From: Pseudoalteromonas sp. GCY
Lineage (GTDB): Bacteria; Pseudomonadota; Gammaproteobacteria; Enterobacterales; Alteromonadaceae
NCBI RefSeq assembly: GCF_016695175.1
Contig: NZ_CP068022.1
Span: forward strand, 62,001-126,000
DNA: 64,000 nt
Direction of reading: 5' to 3'
Below the pieces are notes generated by a model that did not search any database, was not told where the DNA came from, and saw nothing but the letters and a program-made list of their open reading frames with translations. A program made the position numbers and the translations under genes. Shown here piece after piece: positions 46,603 through 55,523 of the stretch; position 1 is the stretch's first letter, and every line of letters begins with the position of its first letter.

Positions 46603-47778
46603 TTAGTTTAATCCTTGTGAAGAATCGCTTGGCGTCATCGCAACCACTTCTGTGGCAATGTTACCTGGCAAGGTAAGCGTCACTAAGTTTGGGTTTATCG
46701 GCATGCCTGGGCCTACACGCGCTGGGCCATTCACAGCGATACGCTCTCCTGCGGCTAAACCCGATTCAACAGCACGAAATTCGCCATAGCGATTACCGAG
46801 TGTGATTAGACGATATTCAAGTGTATTTGCGTCGTTGACGACTAGAACAAAGCGATTTTTAAGATCTGTACCCACTGCGCGGTCTGGAATTAATACTCGC
46901 TCGTTTTGCTCACCGGATGAAAGACTCACTCGCGCAAACGAGCCAGCTCGTAGTTGTCCACTGTGATTATCAAAAGAAGCGCGTACTTTTAGGGTTCCGG
47001 AGTGGTCATCAATAGCGTTGTCGATAAAGTCTAGCTCACCCATGACTGGCTGTGACTCACTGCCCAGTAGCTGTAATTTCACAGGAAGTGGCTCACCTTC
47101 CGTCACTGATGCAAACTGGCTATTCCAAGTGCGCTCGTCGATATCAAAGTACGCATACATCTTATCGGTTGCGACTATCGTAGTAAGCAAAGTGTCGTTT
47201 GCTCTAATGGTATTACCTTGAGTGACCTCAGCAAATGAAATTTTACCGCTGATTGGTGCCGTGATCTTGCTAAACTCTAAGTTTAGCTGAGCTGCTTTAA
47301 ATGAAGCGCTAAGCGCATCTAATTCAGCTTCACGCTGCGCGGTAAGCGAAACACGGGCATCGACTTCTTCGGTTGAAATCGCTTTTTGCTTGCTTAATCG
47401 AAGCGCACGCGCCGACTCACTTTTTGCTTGCGAAAGGGCCGCTTCGGCACGTTTCACTTGTGCGGCAAGGCTGGCAACCTCAGCCAAGAAAGTTCTATCG
47501 TCCAGCTCAAATAGAACATCGCCTTGGTGCACCGTATCTCCCTCTTTGAAGTTTACCGAGCCGATCACTCCCGTGACCCGAGCGCGAAGTGCGACTTCGT
47601 TCGGAGAAGAAAGGCGTGTTGTATAGGTGTGCCAATCAGCAATGCTAATTTGCGGTGTTGCCGCTACATCAATTGGTTGTAGAGGCGGAGTTTGACTGCT
47701 TGCCTGCTCAGCTTCGCCACATGCACTTAGCAGTAGCAAAGCAGAAATAATCGTTGCGAGTTGCGTTGGTTTTAACAT
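46603..47778 (-). CDS. RND periplasmic adaptor lipoprotein (MexE/AcrA type)
   Basis: 391 residues from ATG 47778, chosen because AAGGAGG lies five bases upstream and MLKPTQLATIISALLLLSAC is a lipoprotein signal; the frame from 47826 is not needed. Lipoyl halves GSVNFKEGDTVHQGDVLFEL and ITAPISGKISFAEVTQG flank a helical hairpin; the beta-barrel and membrane-proximal domains follow. First gene of the pump operon. No regulator gene of the LysR or TetR type is adjacent. Confidence 0.93.
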   Translation of the reverse strand: MLKPTQLATIISALLLLSACGEAEQASSQTPPLQPIDVAATPQISIADWHTYTTRLSSPNEVALRARVTGVIGSVNFKEGDTVHQGDVLFELDDRTFLAEVASLAAQVKRAEAALSQAKSESARALRLSKQKAISTEEVDARVSLTAQREAELDALSASFKAAQLNLEFSKITAPISGKISFAEVTQGNTIRANDTLLTTIVATDKMYAYFDIDERTWNSQFASVTEGEPLPVKLQLLGSESQPVMGELDFIDNAIDDHSGTLKVRASFDNHSGQLRAGSFARVSLSSGEQNERVLIPDRAVGTDLKNRFVLVVNDANTLEYRLITLGNRYGEFRAVESGLAAGERIAVNGPARVGPGMPINPNLVTLTLPGNIATEVVAMTPSDSSQGLN

Positions 47779-47981
47779 AGTTCCTCCTTTGTGTATGGAG
47801 GTAACTATACGTTTCATTTGTTGCATAAAATATAAGTGAAATGGAATATGATTGGTGCCAAATTAGAATCAATCAATGTAAATAACGAAACCCAAATGTC
47901 TTTTTTGTGTGATTTGCGCGAGATCTAAGATAAATCTTCTCGATTGATTTAAAATAACAAAAAGCCTAACGGAATTGAATT

Positions 47982-48905
47982 ATGTCTAACGCTAACCATT
48001 TACAATCCCTACTGAGTGGCGTGCTCAATAAAAGTGACGATGCAGTTGCTATTGTTAGTAACAAGTCGGTTCTTGAATTTTGTAATAAAGCAATGACAAA
48101 GCTAATCGGACAACCCTCGTCTCACATAACAGGGCGTACACTGAGTAATATCTTCGACCCACAAACAGACGATACGTTTGATGACAGAATCGACGGGGAT
48201 GAACTCACGGAATGGTTTTTAGGCTTAAGCAACGGCTGTGAATTAGACTATCCAGAAATTGAAATTGATACCTTAAACGGTGAGTTCTTCAGATTACGAT
48301 GTTTTTCGCTGCAAGATGATGCCTTTGTTATCTACGGAGACAACATTACCACAACAAAAGCAATGAATAGCGAACTCGCTCACTTACGTAAAGAGCTTGA
48401 TTTTATTACCAAAACTGACCCATTAACGGGCGTCGCCAGTCGTAGGCAGCTAAGCGATAAAATTGACAGTCAAATTAGGTTATATGAACGTTACAGAACA
48501 CCATTTAGTGTGATACTGACCGACCTCGATAATTTCCGTGCAATTAACGAGCAATTTGGCCATGAAGCGGGGGACATAGTGCTGGTTCACGTGAGTTCGC
48601 TACTCTCTGAAATTTTACGAGACACGGATTTAATAGCTCGACTAGGTGGAGAGGAATTTGCCCTGGTACTGCCTAATACCGGCTTAGAGGGGGCAATCTT
48701 AGTCGCCGAGCGGGCGCGCATTATGATAGAGCAGGCATCATTTCAAATTGCGGTAGGTGAAGAGGTCGATATTACCAGTTCATTTGGGGTTGCTGAATTT
48801 GGCGCGGGTGAGTCTGGCGTTGAGAGCATTATTCGTCGTGCAGATACAATGTTACTAGAAGCCAAAAGCAGTGGCAGAAATCGAGTTGTTCCAAATCCGC
48901 ACTAA
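47982..48905 (+). CDS. PAS-GGDEF diguanylate cyclase
   Basis: 307 residues. N-terminal PAS-like sensor (about 12-125: AVAIVSNKSVLEFCNKAMTK), a coiled linker (MNSELAHLRKELDFITKTDP), then the GGDEF domain with DPLTGVASRRQL, SVILTDLDNFRAIN and the active-site ARLGGEEFALVLP. The allosteric I-site RxxD (RDTD) lies five residues before it, so product inhibition is likely. It would make cyclic di-GMP; cytoplasmic, no membrane segment. Confidence 0.92.
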   Translation: MSNANHLQSLLSGVLNKSDDAVAIVSNKSVLEFCNKAMTKLIGQPSSHITGRTLSNIFDPQTDDTFDDRIDGDELTEWFLGLSNGCELDYPEIEIDTLNGEFFRLRCFSLQDDAFVIYGDNITTTKAMNSELAHLRKELDFITKTDPLTGVASRRQLSDKIDSQIRLYERYRTPFSVILTDLDNFRAINEQFGHEAGDIVLVHVSSLLSEILRDTDLIARLGGEEFALVLPNTGLEGAILVAERARIMIEQASFQIAVGEEVDITSSFGVAEFGAGESGVESIIRRADTMLLEAKSSGRNRVVPNPH

Positions 48906-49011
48906 TTAAGGCCAATCGTTAAATTGTAATAATGCTTAACTAAGCTAGTTCCTTCAAGTAGTAGATAAGTGCGCCCAATATGGCGCATTTTGCAGTTAAG
49001 GAACAATAATA

Positions 49012-50718
49012 ATGGCAAGTTTTACCCGTCGAGATTTTATCAAAAGTGCATTAATGGGCGTTGGCGCAGCGACAATTAGCGTCTCGTTAGTAGGTTGCGG
49101 CAGCAGTGATAGTAAAGCGGTTGCAAGCAACGATTTTGCTGTCGCATTTAACCATGGTGTCGCAAGTGGCGATCCTTTAGCTGATAGCATTATATTATGG
49201 ACGCGAGTCACTCCAGAAGGTACACCTAACAGTGTGGATGTCACTCTACAAGTATCAGAATCTGAAGATTTTGGCGTCTTACTACAAAGCCACCAGCTCG
49301 CCGCATTAGCAAAAAACGATTACACCGTTAAAGTAGATCTTAATGGCCTGACTGCAAATAGCCGCTACTTTTATCGCTTCGTCACTAAGGAAACGCATTC
49401 CCCCATAGGTAAATGCAAAACCTTACCCGTTAACGATGTAGCTCAGGTAAAACTTGCCGTCATGTCTTGTGCAAATTATCCAGCAGGTTACTTTCATGTC
49501 TACGCAGAGGCTGCAAAACGCAGCGATTTAGACGCGGTGTTACATTTAGGTGATTACATATACGAATATGGTATGGGTGGGTATGCCACTGAAAATGCCG
49601 ACGCCATGGGGCGAGGACTAGATGCAGATAATGCGAACGAGATTATTTCATTAAATGATTATCGTCGTCGCTATGCAAAATATCGTACGGACCTTGGGCT
49701 GCAAGCTCTCCACGCCAGTACACCATTTATTGCGGTATGGGACGACCATGAAGTATGTAATGACTCATACATGGATGGCGCTGAAAACCATAACGAAGGA
49801 GAAGGGGAGTACACAGCCCGAAAGCTTGCCGCACTGCAAGCCTACTATGAATGGATGCCTTTGCGCCCTATGGTTAAGGATCAACTTGAGAGCCTCTATC
49901 GTAAATTTGAATTTGGCGACTTGTTATCACTTTATATGCTAGATACTCGTCATGAGAGCCGCGCTAAAGCACTCGACTATCAAGATTATATTGACCCTAC
50001 AACAGGACAAGTGGATTTTGCCGGATTTCAGGCGGATCTCACCGCGCCTTCGCAACAGCTTTTAGGCGTAAACCAATTGACTTGGCTCACAGATAACTTA
50101 AAGACATCTGCAGCGAAATGGCAAGTCTTAGGGCAACAAGTATTGATGACCAAAATGATGATCCCAGCCGAGCTGCTCGTGTCTCTAGCCAATCCTTCGG
50201 CACAAATGTCGACGCAATTAACAGAGCTTGCTCAAATAAAGGGGAGAATGCTTGCTGGTGACTCAACGTTGTCAGAACAAGAAAAAGCACGAGTCACGTT
50301 TACCGCACCTTATAATTTGGATGCATGGGATGGCTATCCGGTTGAACGTGAAGTGATTTTACAAACAGCAAAAGCGGCCAGTAAAAATTTAGTTGTCGTT
50401 GCTGGAGATACACACAACGCGTGGTCTGGTAAGCTCTGCGATGCAAGCGGAGCTGTTTGTGGTCAAGAATATGCGACTGCTTCTGTCAGTTCTCCAGGGC
50501 TTGAGCATTACTTACAATTAGGCGATGAGCAGGCGCTACAATTCGCTGAGGTATTGCAATTACTAGTCGATGACCTTGAATATGCCAATATTCATCAGCG
50601 TGGTTATTTAACGCTTAATTTCACAAAAGAGAAGGTGGAAAGTGAGTGGCATTTTGTCAATACAGTTAAGCAAGAGCAGTTTGAAAGCCACAATAAACAG
50701 CGCGAGCTTTTACTGTAG
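49012..50718 (+). CDS. phoD: Alkaline phosphatase D (PhoD), Tat-exported lipoprotein
   Basis: 568 residues. Tat signal TRRDFIKSALMGVGAATISV, followed by SLVGCGSS, a lipobox, so it is probably a Tat lipoprotein. PhoD_N domain then the metallophosphatase domain with LAVMSCANYPAGYFHVY (metal Cys), VLHLGDYIYEYGMGGYA, VWDDHEVCNDSYMDG and VVAGDTHNAWSG. It hydrolyses phosphodiesters and monoesters with Ca/Fe. Preceded by AAGGAA nine bases before ATG. Confidence 0.93.
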   Translation: MASFTRRDFIKSALMGVGAATISVSLVGCGSSDSKAVASNDFAVAFNHGVASGDPLADSIILWTRVTPEGTPNSVDVTLQVSESEDFGVLLQSHQLAALAKNDYTVKVDLNGLTANSRYFYRFVTKETHSPIGKCKTLPVNDVAQVKLAVMSCANYPAGYFHVYAEAAKRSDLDAVLHLGDYIYEYGMGGYATENADAMGRGLDADNANEIISLNDYRRRYAKYRTDLGLQALHASTPFIAVWDDHEVCNDSYMDGAENHNEGEGEYTARKLAALQAYYEWMPLRPMVKDQLESLYRKFEFGDLLSLYMLDTRHESRAKALDYQDYIDPTTGQVDFAGFQADLTAPSQQLLGVNQLTWLTDNLKTSAAKWQVLGQQVLMTKMMIPAELLVSLANPSAQMSTQLTELAQIKGRMLAGDSTLSEQEKARVTFTAPYNLDAWDGYPVEREVILQTAKAASKNLVVVAGDTHNAWSGKLCDASGAVCGQEYATASVSSPGLEHYLQLGDEQALQFAEVLQLLVDDLEYANIHQRGYLTLNFTKEKVESEWHFVNTVKQEQFESHNKQRELLL

Positions 50719-50772
50719 GTACGGCAAGCTATTCGCGCTACGCTTTATGTACTGCTGCGTAAAAGGTGCGTA

Positions 50773-50792
50773 AAGGGGCTTTACAGCCCCTT
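50773..50792. terminator. Terminator hairpin overlapping a stop codon
   Basis: AAGGGGCT / AGCCCCTT around a 4-base loop between convergent phoD and the phosphoesterase-like gene. The minus-strand TAA stop lies inside its loop. Confidence 0.6.
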
Positions 50793-51725
50793 GCATTTAG
50801 CTATTTTATCTTTTGAAAGAAGCGGTGTTACCTTAAATGGCTTCTTTTTACCTCCCTTAACTTTAACCTTTGCAATATCTAAATATTGAAAGTCTCCAGG
50901 GGCGTTAAGACGCCATAAATTCTTTGACTGTTCAGAAAAACAAAACTCTCCCGTATCTCCATGTATCAACAGCAACGGATAACTGAGTTGAGCGGCATAT
51001 TCTGCAAGTGTTTCTCGATATAACTGATAACCATCGCACTTAGCTTTTGAGTTTTTATCACAACGTCCTGAGTGCTTCTCTTTTTGATAAAGGTCAGCTT
51101 GTAGAAATATCACCGCGGCTTTATGGCTTGGCATCAGCAAGCTATCTAACCACTTAATATTCTCTACATCACGACGATGAGACTCTTCGTGCACTACTTT
51201 TTTATCGGATAATAAGATTTGTCTGCGACCATTATTGGTGCCTGGTACATGCAAAGTTAAAAACTGCACATCATCCACTATCCAAGATTGATTTTCAGGT
51301 ACTGTTTGCTGACGTTTAAACTTTGGAAGGTCAGGTATTTGCACCGCAAAGTGTTTACGGATGAAATCCAATCTTTCTAACTCATCAAACCTAGGGATCA
51401 GGGTTTCACGGTCGCAGTCTGTCCAATCATTGTCTCCGGGCGTGAATATAAATGGTTGACTACTCACACTTGAGATCAGGGCATAATTATCTTTAAGCAG
51501 TTGATCAGTGCAGGGCTCAGCACCGGATTTCATATCACCTACGTGTACCATAAAATCATGCTGTATATCGTTTACCTTTTCATGCAGAGCACCATTTGGC
51601 ATCAGCATGCCTCTGTCTATCTCCGTATAGGGCATATCACCAAAGACTAAAAATGACGTTGCCGAGGCCTGAAATACACTGAGCATAGGCATCAACGCCA
51701 TGGCGAATAATTTAACGAGCTGCAC
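50781..51725 (-). CDS. Exported metallophosphoesterase-like protein
   Basis: 314 residues with signal peptide MQLVKLFAMALMPMLSVFQASA. The order SFLVFGDMPYTEI, FMVHVGDMKSGAEPC, FTPGDNDWTDCD, LHVPGTNNGR and LLIHGDTGEFCF parallels calcineurin-like phosphoesterases (GD, GDxK, GDND, H..GD), though the first DxH is reduced to GDMPY. Substrate unknown; it might be a degenerate member. Follows the S9 peptidase gene after its terminator. Confidence 0.7.
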   Translation of the reverse strand: MQLVKLFAMALMPMLSVFQASATSFLVFGDMPYTEIDRGMLMPNGALHEKVNDIQHDFMVHVGDMKSGAEPCTDQLLKDNYALISSVSSQPFIFTPGDNDWTDCDRETLIPRFDELERLDFIRKHFAVQIPDLPKFKRQQTVPENQSWIVDDVQFLTLHVPGTNNGRRQILLSDKKVVHEESHRRDVENIKWLDSLLMPSHKAAVIFLQADLYQKEKHSGRCDKNSKAKCDGYQLYRETLAEYAAQLSYPLLLIHGDTGEFCFSEQSKNLWRLNAPGDFQYLDIAKVKVKGGKKKPFKVTPLLSKDKIAKCKGL

Positions 51726-51792
51726 AATAATTCTCCTTTATGTTAGCCTCTATCATACATCAACTCTGTGACAGAAGAAGTCGCTCTCTCAA

Positions 51793-51817
51793 TAAAAAAC
51801 GCCGCTAATTGCGGCGC
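51793..51817 (-). terminator. Intrinsic terminator of the S9 peptidase gene
   Basis: CGCCGC / GCGGCG stem around a 5-base loop with a run of T residues on the minus strand, five bases past the peptidase stop. Confidence 0.85.
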
Positions 51818-51821
51818 TTTG

Positions 51822-53717
51822 CTACTTAAGATGTTTTTCGAAAAAAGCTAAAAACTCAGTGAGCGTCTTAACTCTATGAGCTTGATAACTCAGATGGTGG
51901 TTGCCATCTTCGAGCTCTATGTATTTGAACTTCTTGTCATGATCTTCAAGTTCATCTACCATGTCACGACTATGATTCACAGGCACGACTTTATCGTCAT
52001 CACCATGAATAAGTAACACGGGGCGGTTAATCTGCTTAGCGTAGTTAACAGGAGATTGTGCCTCAAGTTTATCAGTATCTTGTCCAAATTGGTCACGAAC
52101 AAGCGCTTTGTTTGTGAAAAAGCGTGCACGACTGACTATCGATTCTAAGTCTGTAACACCGGCAAAACTTGCTGCACATTGAAACGTTTCAGGATGTTTT
52201 ACCACAGCCATTAGTGCCGCATAGCCGCCGTAACTTGCACCACCTATACAAATTTTATTTTTGAGTGCATACTTTTCTGCAATCAACCAGTTTGCCGCAT
52301 CTTGTAAGTCATCTTGCATCTTTCCTCCCCAACCTTGATTTGCTTCATTAAAGAAGTCAAAGCCATAACCAAAAGAGCCTCTAAAGTTAGGTTGGAAAAC
52401 CACAAAGCCTCGGCTTGCCAATAGTTCAGACCAGTAATCAAAGCCAGCGTAGTCGCGAGAGTATGGTCCACCGTGTGGAAAGATGATTGTGGGAGCAGCC
52501 GCATCGAATGCTTTAGGTAGGGTTAAGTAACCCTCAATTTCAAGGCCGTCACGCGCTTTAAACGATACCCTTTGTTTGCCCAGATAATTGTCACCAGTAA
52601 TATCTGGATATAAACGTCCTAACCCCGCTAAAGAGCTGGTTTCTCTGTCACCAATCAGGTACGTACCAGAGTCTTGGTCAGAATCGCCGTACGCAATGTA
52701 TTTTTTATTATCCGCGCTCATACTTATTACAACGGTGTCGTAGCTTGGTAATGCCGCCTTGAGTGAGCGTTGTAGGAGTTTGCGGTCTTCGTCCCAATAG
52801 ACTCTTGAGTTATCAAGATTGGAATGGCTGAAGCCTATGGCTCTGCCGTCGTGTGAATAAATGATACTGCCATCAAAATCATAGTCTGGATCGGAGAAAA
52901 TAAGCTGAGGTAAAAGCGGGCGCTTAGTAATGTCTGCTTTAAACAGCGCATTTTTACCATTATGAAGTGCGGTGAGGTAAATAATATTTGGGTCTTTATC
53001 AAATCCAAGAATATGGATAGCTTCCGGACCACGAGCCTGAAAGGTATAGAAATCGGTTAAATCCTTCGTCTCATTATCATAGAGCATATAGTAGGCAGTG
53101 ATCCCTTCAAAACCATAACCCATTCTTACATTGCCTTGTTGATCGGCTATCCAGCTAGATATTTTTCTTCTTGCTCGAACAACTTTCTCGCGTCTATCTT
53201 TAGCTATGTCTAAGATATAAACGCTCGGCTTGTTTGCCATATCGAAGTCAGTTTGTACCAATATCTTATTTGGTTGTTCTGGCAGTATGCTAATGACATC
53301 GTCTTGAAATTGGGCAGGAATTTCATTGCGATAAGCACGGTTGATTTGAACCAATTCATCCGTAGGGTTTTTTAAATCAAATTTAAATAAACGAGATGTT
53401 GTGTACTTTACGCCTCGCTGCACTTTGGTGTAATTAGCACCAAATAAGAGCATGTCATCGCTGGCCCAATCGTACCAACCAAGTGCTATCGTTTTATTAT
53501 CAGTTTGCAATATATAGTTTTTTTTATGAGTTTTTAGGTCATGAACAGTAAGAACGAGATTTCCTTCATAATTTTGTAAATACGCAACTGCTTTACCACT
53601 GGGTGAGAGTGAAACTTTACTCATATTAGGGAGTTGCGCGTAACTTTCAATAGGTAACTGAGCGTTAGCAGAGCCAGTGCATAAAAGTGCAATAGCAAAT
53701 AGAATTATATTTTTCAT
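51822..53717 (-). CDS. Exported S9 family (prolyl oligopeptidase-like) peptidase
   Basis: 631 residues, signal peptide MKNIILFAIALLCTGSANA. Residues about 20-380 form a beta-propeller (MSKVSLSPSGKAVAYLQNYE and further WxxD blades); residues 390-631 are the hydrolase: IIFPHGGPYSRDYAG, nucleophile in CIGGASYGGYAALMAV, Asp in LLIHGDDDKVVPV and His in EDGNHHLS. Family members cut short peptides; TonB-linked nutrient uptake neighbours are common but none is seen here. Confidence 0.93.
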   Translation of the reverse strand: MKNIILFAIALLCTGSANAQLPIESYAQLPNMSKVSLSPSGKAVAYLQNYEGNLVLTVHDLKTHKKNYILQTDNKTIALGWYDWASDDMLLFGANYTKVQRGVKYTTSRLFKFDLKNPTDELVQINRAYRNEIPAQFQDDVISILPEQPNKILVQTDFDMANKPSVYILDIAKDRREKVVRARRKISSWIADQQGNVRMGYGFEGITAYYMLYDNETKDLTDFYTFQARGPEAIHILGFDKDPNIIYLTALHNGKNALFKADITKRPLLPQLIFSDPDYDFDGSIIYSHDGRAIGFSHSNLDNSRVYWDEDRKLLQRSLKAALPSYDTVVISMSADNKKYIAYGDSDQDSGTYLIGDRETSSLAGLGRLYPDITGDNYLGKQRVSFKARDGLEIEGYLTLPKAFDAAAPTIIFPHGGPYSRDYAGFDYWSELLASRGFVVFQPNFRGSFGYGFDFFNEANQGWGGKMQDDLQDAANWLIAEKYALKNKICIGGASYGGYAALMAVVKHPETFQCAASFAGVTDLESIVSRARFFTNKALVRDQFGQDTDKLEAQSPVNYAKQINRPVLLIHGDDDKVVPVNHSRDMVDELEDHDKKFKYIELEDGNHHLSYQAHRVKTLTEFLAFFEKHLK

Positions 53718-53931
53718 TTTTAGATAAGATGTAGAATGTTTTATGTGTCTTTAATTTGGCGACATTATTCCCTATTTTGAGGCTAAACTCCAATCTAAAT
53801 GCTTTGGTATACACTATCATTAGCGATAATTTAGGAAAAACAAGCACAAAAGTTTGTTACATTGTTCTCATCTTAAAATGGCCATTATTGGCACTGCGTA
53901 CGCACTAAATAATTCGTACGCAGATTTAAAG

Positions 53932-54640
53932 CTAACTTTTAGTCCATTTCACGTTTATTGGGTTTGAAGCGTGGGTCTGGTAATCAGTATAACCTTGTTC
54001 ACTACCACCGAATAATGTCTCAGGCTGATGTTCATTCAAGTACAAGTCATTTGCGAGTCTGTAGGGTAAATCTGGGTTTGAGATAAAAGGGCGACCAAAT
54101 CCGATCATATCAGTCCAACCTTCATTAAGAGCTTGTTGGGCGCGTTCTTTCGTATATTTTCCGGCATAGATTAGCACGCCATTATATGCCTCTCTAATTG
54201 CATGCTTAAAGCTCAAAGGCATATCTGGCGCGTCTTCCCAATCCGCTTCTGCGATGTGTACGTAGCATACGTTGAGCACATTAAGCTGTTTGATTGCAGC
54301 GAGGTATGTCTGCTCAGGGTTTTCATCTACTGTACCATTTAAGGTAGTAAGCGGCGCAAGTCTAACGCCCACTTTGTCATAGCCTATTTCTTCACTCACC
54401 GCCGTCACGACCTCACGCAAAAAGCGAATGCGATTACCAAGAGAGCCACCATAGCCATCAGTCCTTTGATTTGAGTGAGAGTCTAAAAATTGATTGATCA
54501 AATAACCATTCGCTGCATGTAATTCAATTCCATCAAACCCCGCTTGCATCGCGTTGCGTGCAGCGTGTCGATATTCGTTCATTACATTATTGATGTCTGC
54601 TTGGGTCATTGCTCTAGGTGTTTGTGCTTGAATAAAATCA
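53932..54640 (-). pseudogene. 5'-truncated Old Yellow Enzyme (NADH:flavin oxidoreductase)
   Basis: About 235 codons remain of a usual 360. The retained part has PRAMTQADINNVMNEY, FDGIELHAANGYLINQFLD, RTDGYGGSLGNRIRFL, GVRLAPL, and GFGRPFISNPDLPYRLAND, i.e. the C-terminal two thirds of the barrel. The N-terminal FMN-binding strands are missing: the frame runs into an antisense MFS fragment near 54640. ATG 54609 is only an internal Met. Truncation leaves no plausible FMN site. Confidence 0.85.
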
Positions 54641-54925
54641 GGGGGAGCATTTGCTTTTGGAAATGTACCTGGCCTTCAGGTCTATGTTGTACAGTTAGCT
54701 GAAAAGTTTAGTCCAAAAGCGGTGGATATCGCATTAGGGTTGAATATCGCTGCCTTCAACGTTGGAATTGCGCTCGGCTCTGTCTTAGGTGGCCAAATTG
54801 TAGAAAATATGTCGCTGCAGGACACCGCTTGGGTAGGGGCACTTATCAGCGCTGCAGCCTTATTAGCAACCCGTGTTAGTGGCTATCTAGATAACAGTTC
54901 TTTGTTGAAGGCTCAAGCTGTATAG
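54641..54925 (+). pseudogene. 5'-truncated MFS transporter (drug-efflux type)
   Basis: The last 94 codons of a 12-TM transporter: AFAFGNVPGLQVYVVQLAEK, GLNIAAFNVGIALGSVLGGQ and WVGALISAAALLATRVSGYL are the usual TM9-TM12 text of DHA1-type exporters. The frame opens after TGA at 54629 and meets the Old Yellow Enzyme remnant around 54640. The N-terminal three quarters are lost, so it cannot transport. Confidence 0.85.
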
Positions 54926-54947
54926 TAGGTGGTAGCTTATCATTCGG

Positions 54948-55442
54948 ACTTTTGCTAAGGGATTGCCACGTGAAGTGGCGCCTACGAAAGGCAATCTGAT
55001 TTACCAAATATTCAAGCTCCAACAAAGTAGGAGCAGGTTAATCCTGCGAGCTTTTGTTAAAAGATCGCCACGTGAAGTGGCTCCTACAAAAAGGCAATCT
55101 GATTTAGCGAATATTTAAGTCTCACCAAAGTAGGAGCAGGTTAATCCTGCGAGCTTTTGTTAAAGATCGCCACGTGAAGTGGCGCCTACGAAAAGGCAAT
55201 CTGATTTATCCAATATTCAAGCTCCAACAAAGTAGGAGCAGGTTAATCCTGCGAGCTTTTGTTAAAGATCGCCACGTGAAGTGGCGCCTACGAAAAGGCA
55301 ATCTGATTTACCAAATATTCAAGCTCCAACAAAGTAGGAGCAGGTTAATCCTGCGAGCTTTTGTTAAAGATCGCCACGTGAAGTGGCGCCTACGAAAAGG
55401 CAATCTGATTTAGCGAATATTTAAGTCTCACCAAAGTAGGAG
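54948..55442. repeat. BIME-like tandem array of 102-bp units (left part)
   Basis: The palindrome GCCACGTGAAGTGGC starts at 54965, 55067, 55169, 55271 and 55373, exactly 102 bases apart. Each unit pairs two REP-like elements in opposite orientation: GTAGGAGCAGGTTAATCCTG (+) and GTAGGCGCCACTTCACGTGG (read on -), each a GTAG head plus a 5-bp hairpin. Two spacer types alternate (with AATATTCAAGCTCC or AATATTTAAGTCTC), giving the order A, B, A', A, B. The last unit is interrupted by the IS110-group element after GTAGGAG. Confidence 0.9.
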
Positions 55443-55444
55443 AT

Positions 55445-55523
55445 GTATGGACTCCTCCCCCTTATCGGGAGAGTACGGTATAAAGATATTGCAAAACACT
55501 TTTACCAAATAAGGAGTCCATAC
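55445..55523 (+). promoter_or_regulatory. Inverted-repeat hairpin that can hide the transposase ribosome-binding site
   Basis: GTATGGACTCCT (55445-55456, left inverted repeat) is perfectly complementary over 12 bp to AGGAGTCCATAC (55512-55523), which contains the AGGAG site and abuts the ATG at 55524. Transcripts entering from outside the element would fold this stem; transcripts started inside it would not. Similar protection from read-through is known in IS10 and IS50. Confidence 0.6.

Noticed and set aside
55174..55413. Open frame made of 34-residue repeats in the 55-kb region
   Set aside because: The 102-bp repeat period is a multiple of three, so REP DNA stays open by chance; the units are palindromic non-coding repeats.
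54948..55442. CRISPR array
   Set aside because: Units are 102 bp, spacers are themselves repeated, and no cas genes are near. Paired REP palindromes explain the pattern.
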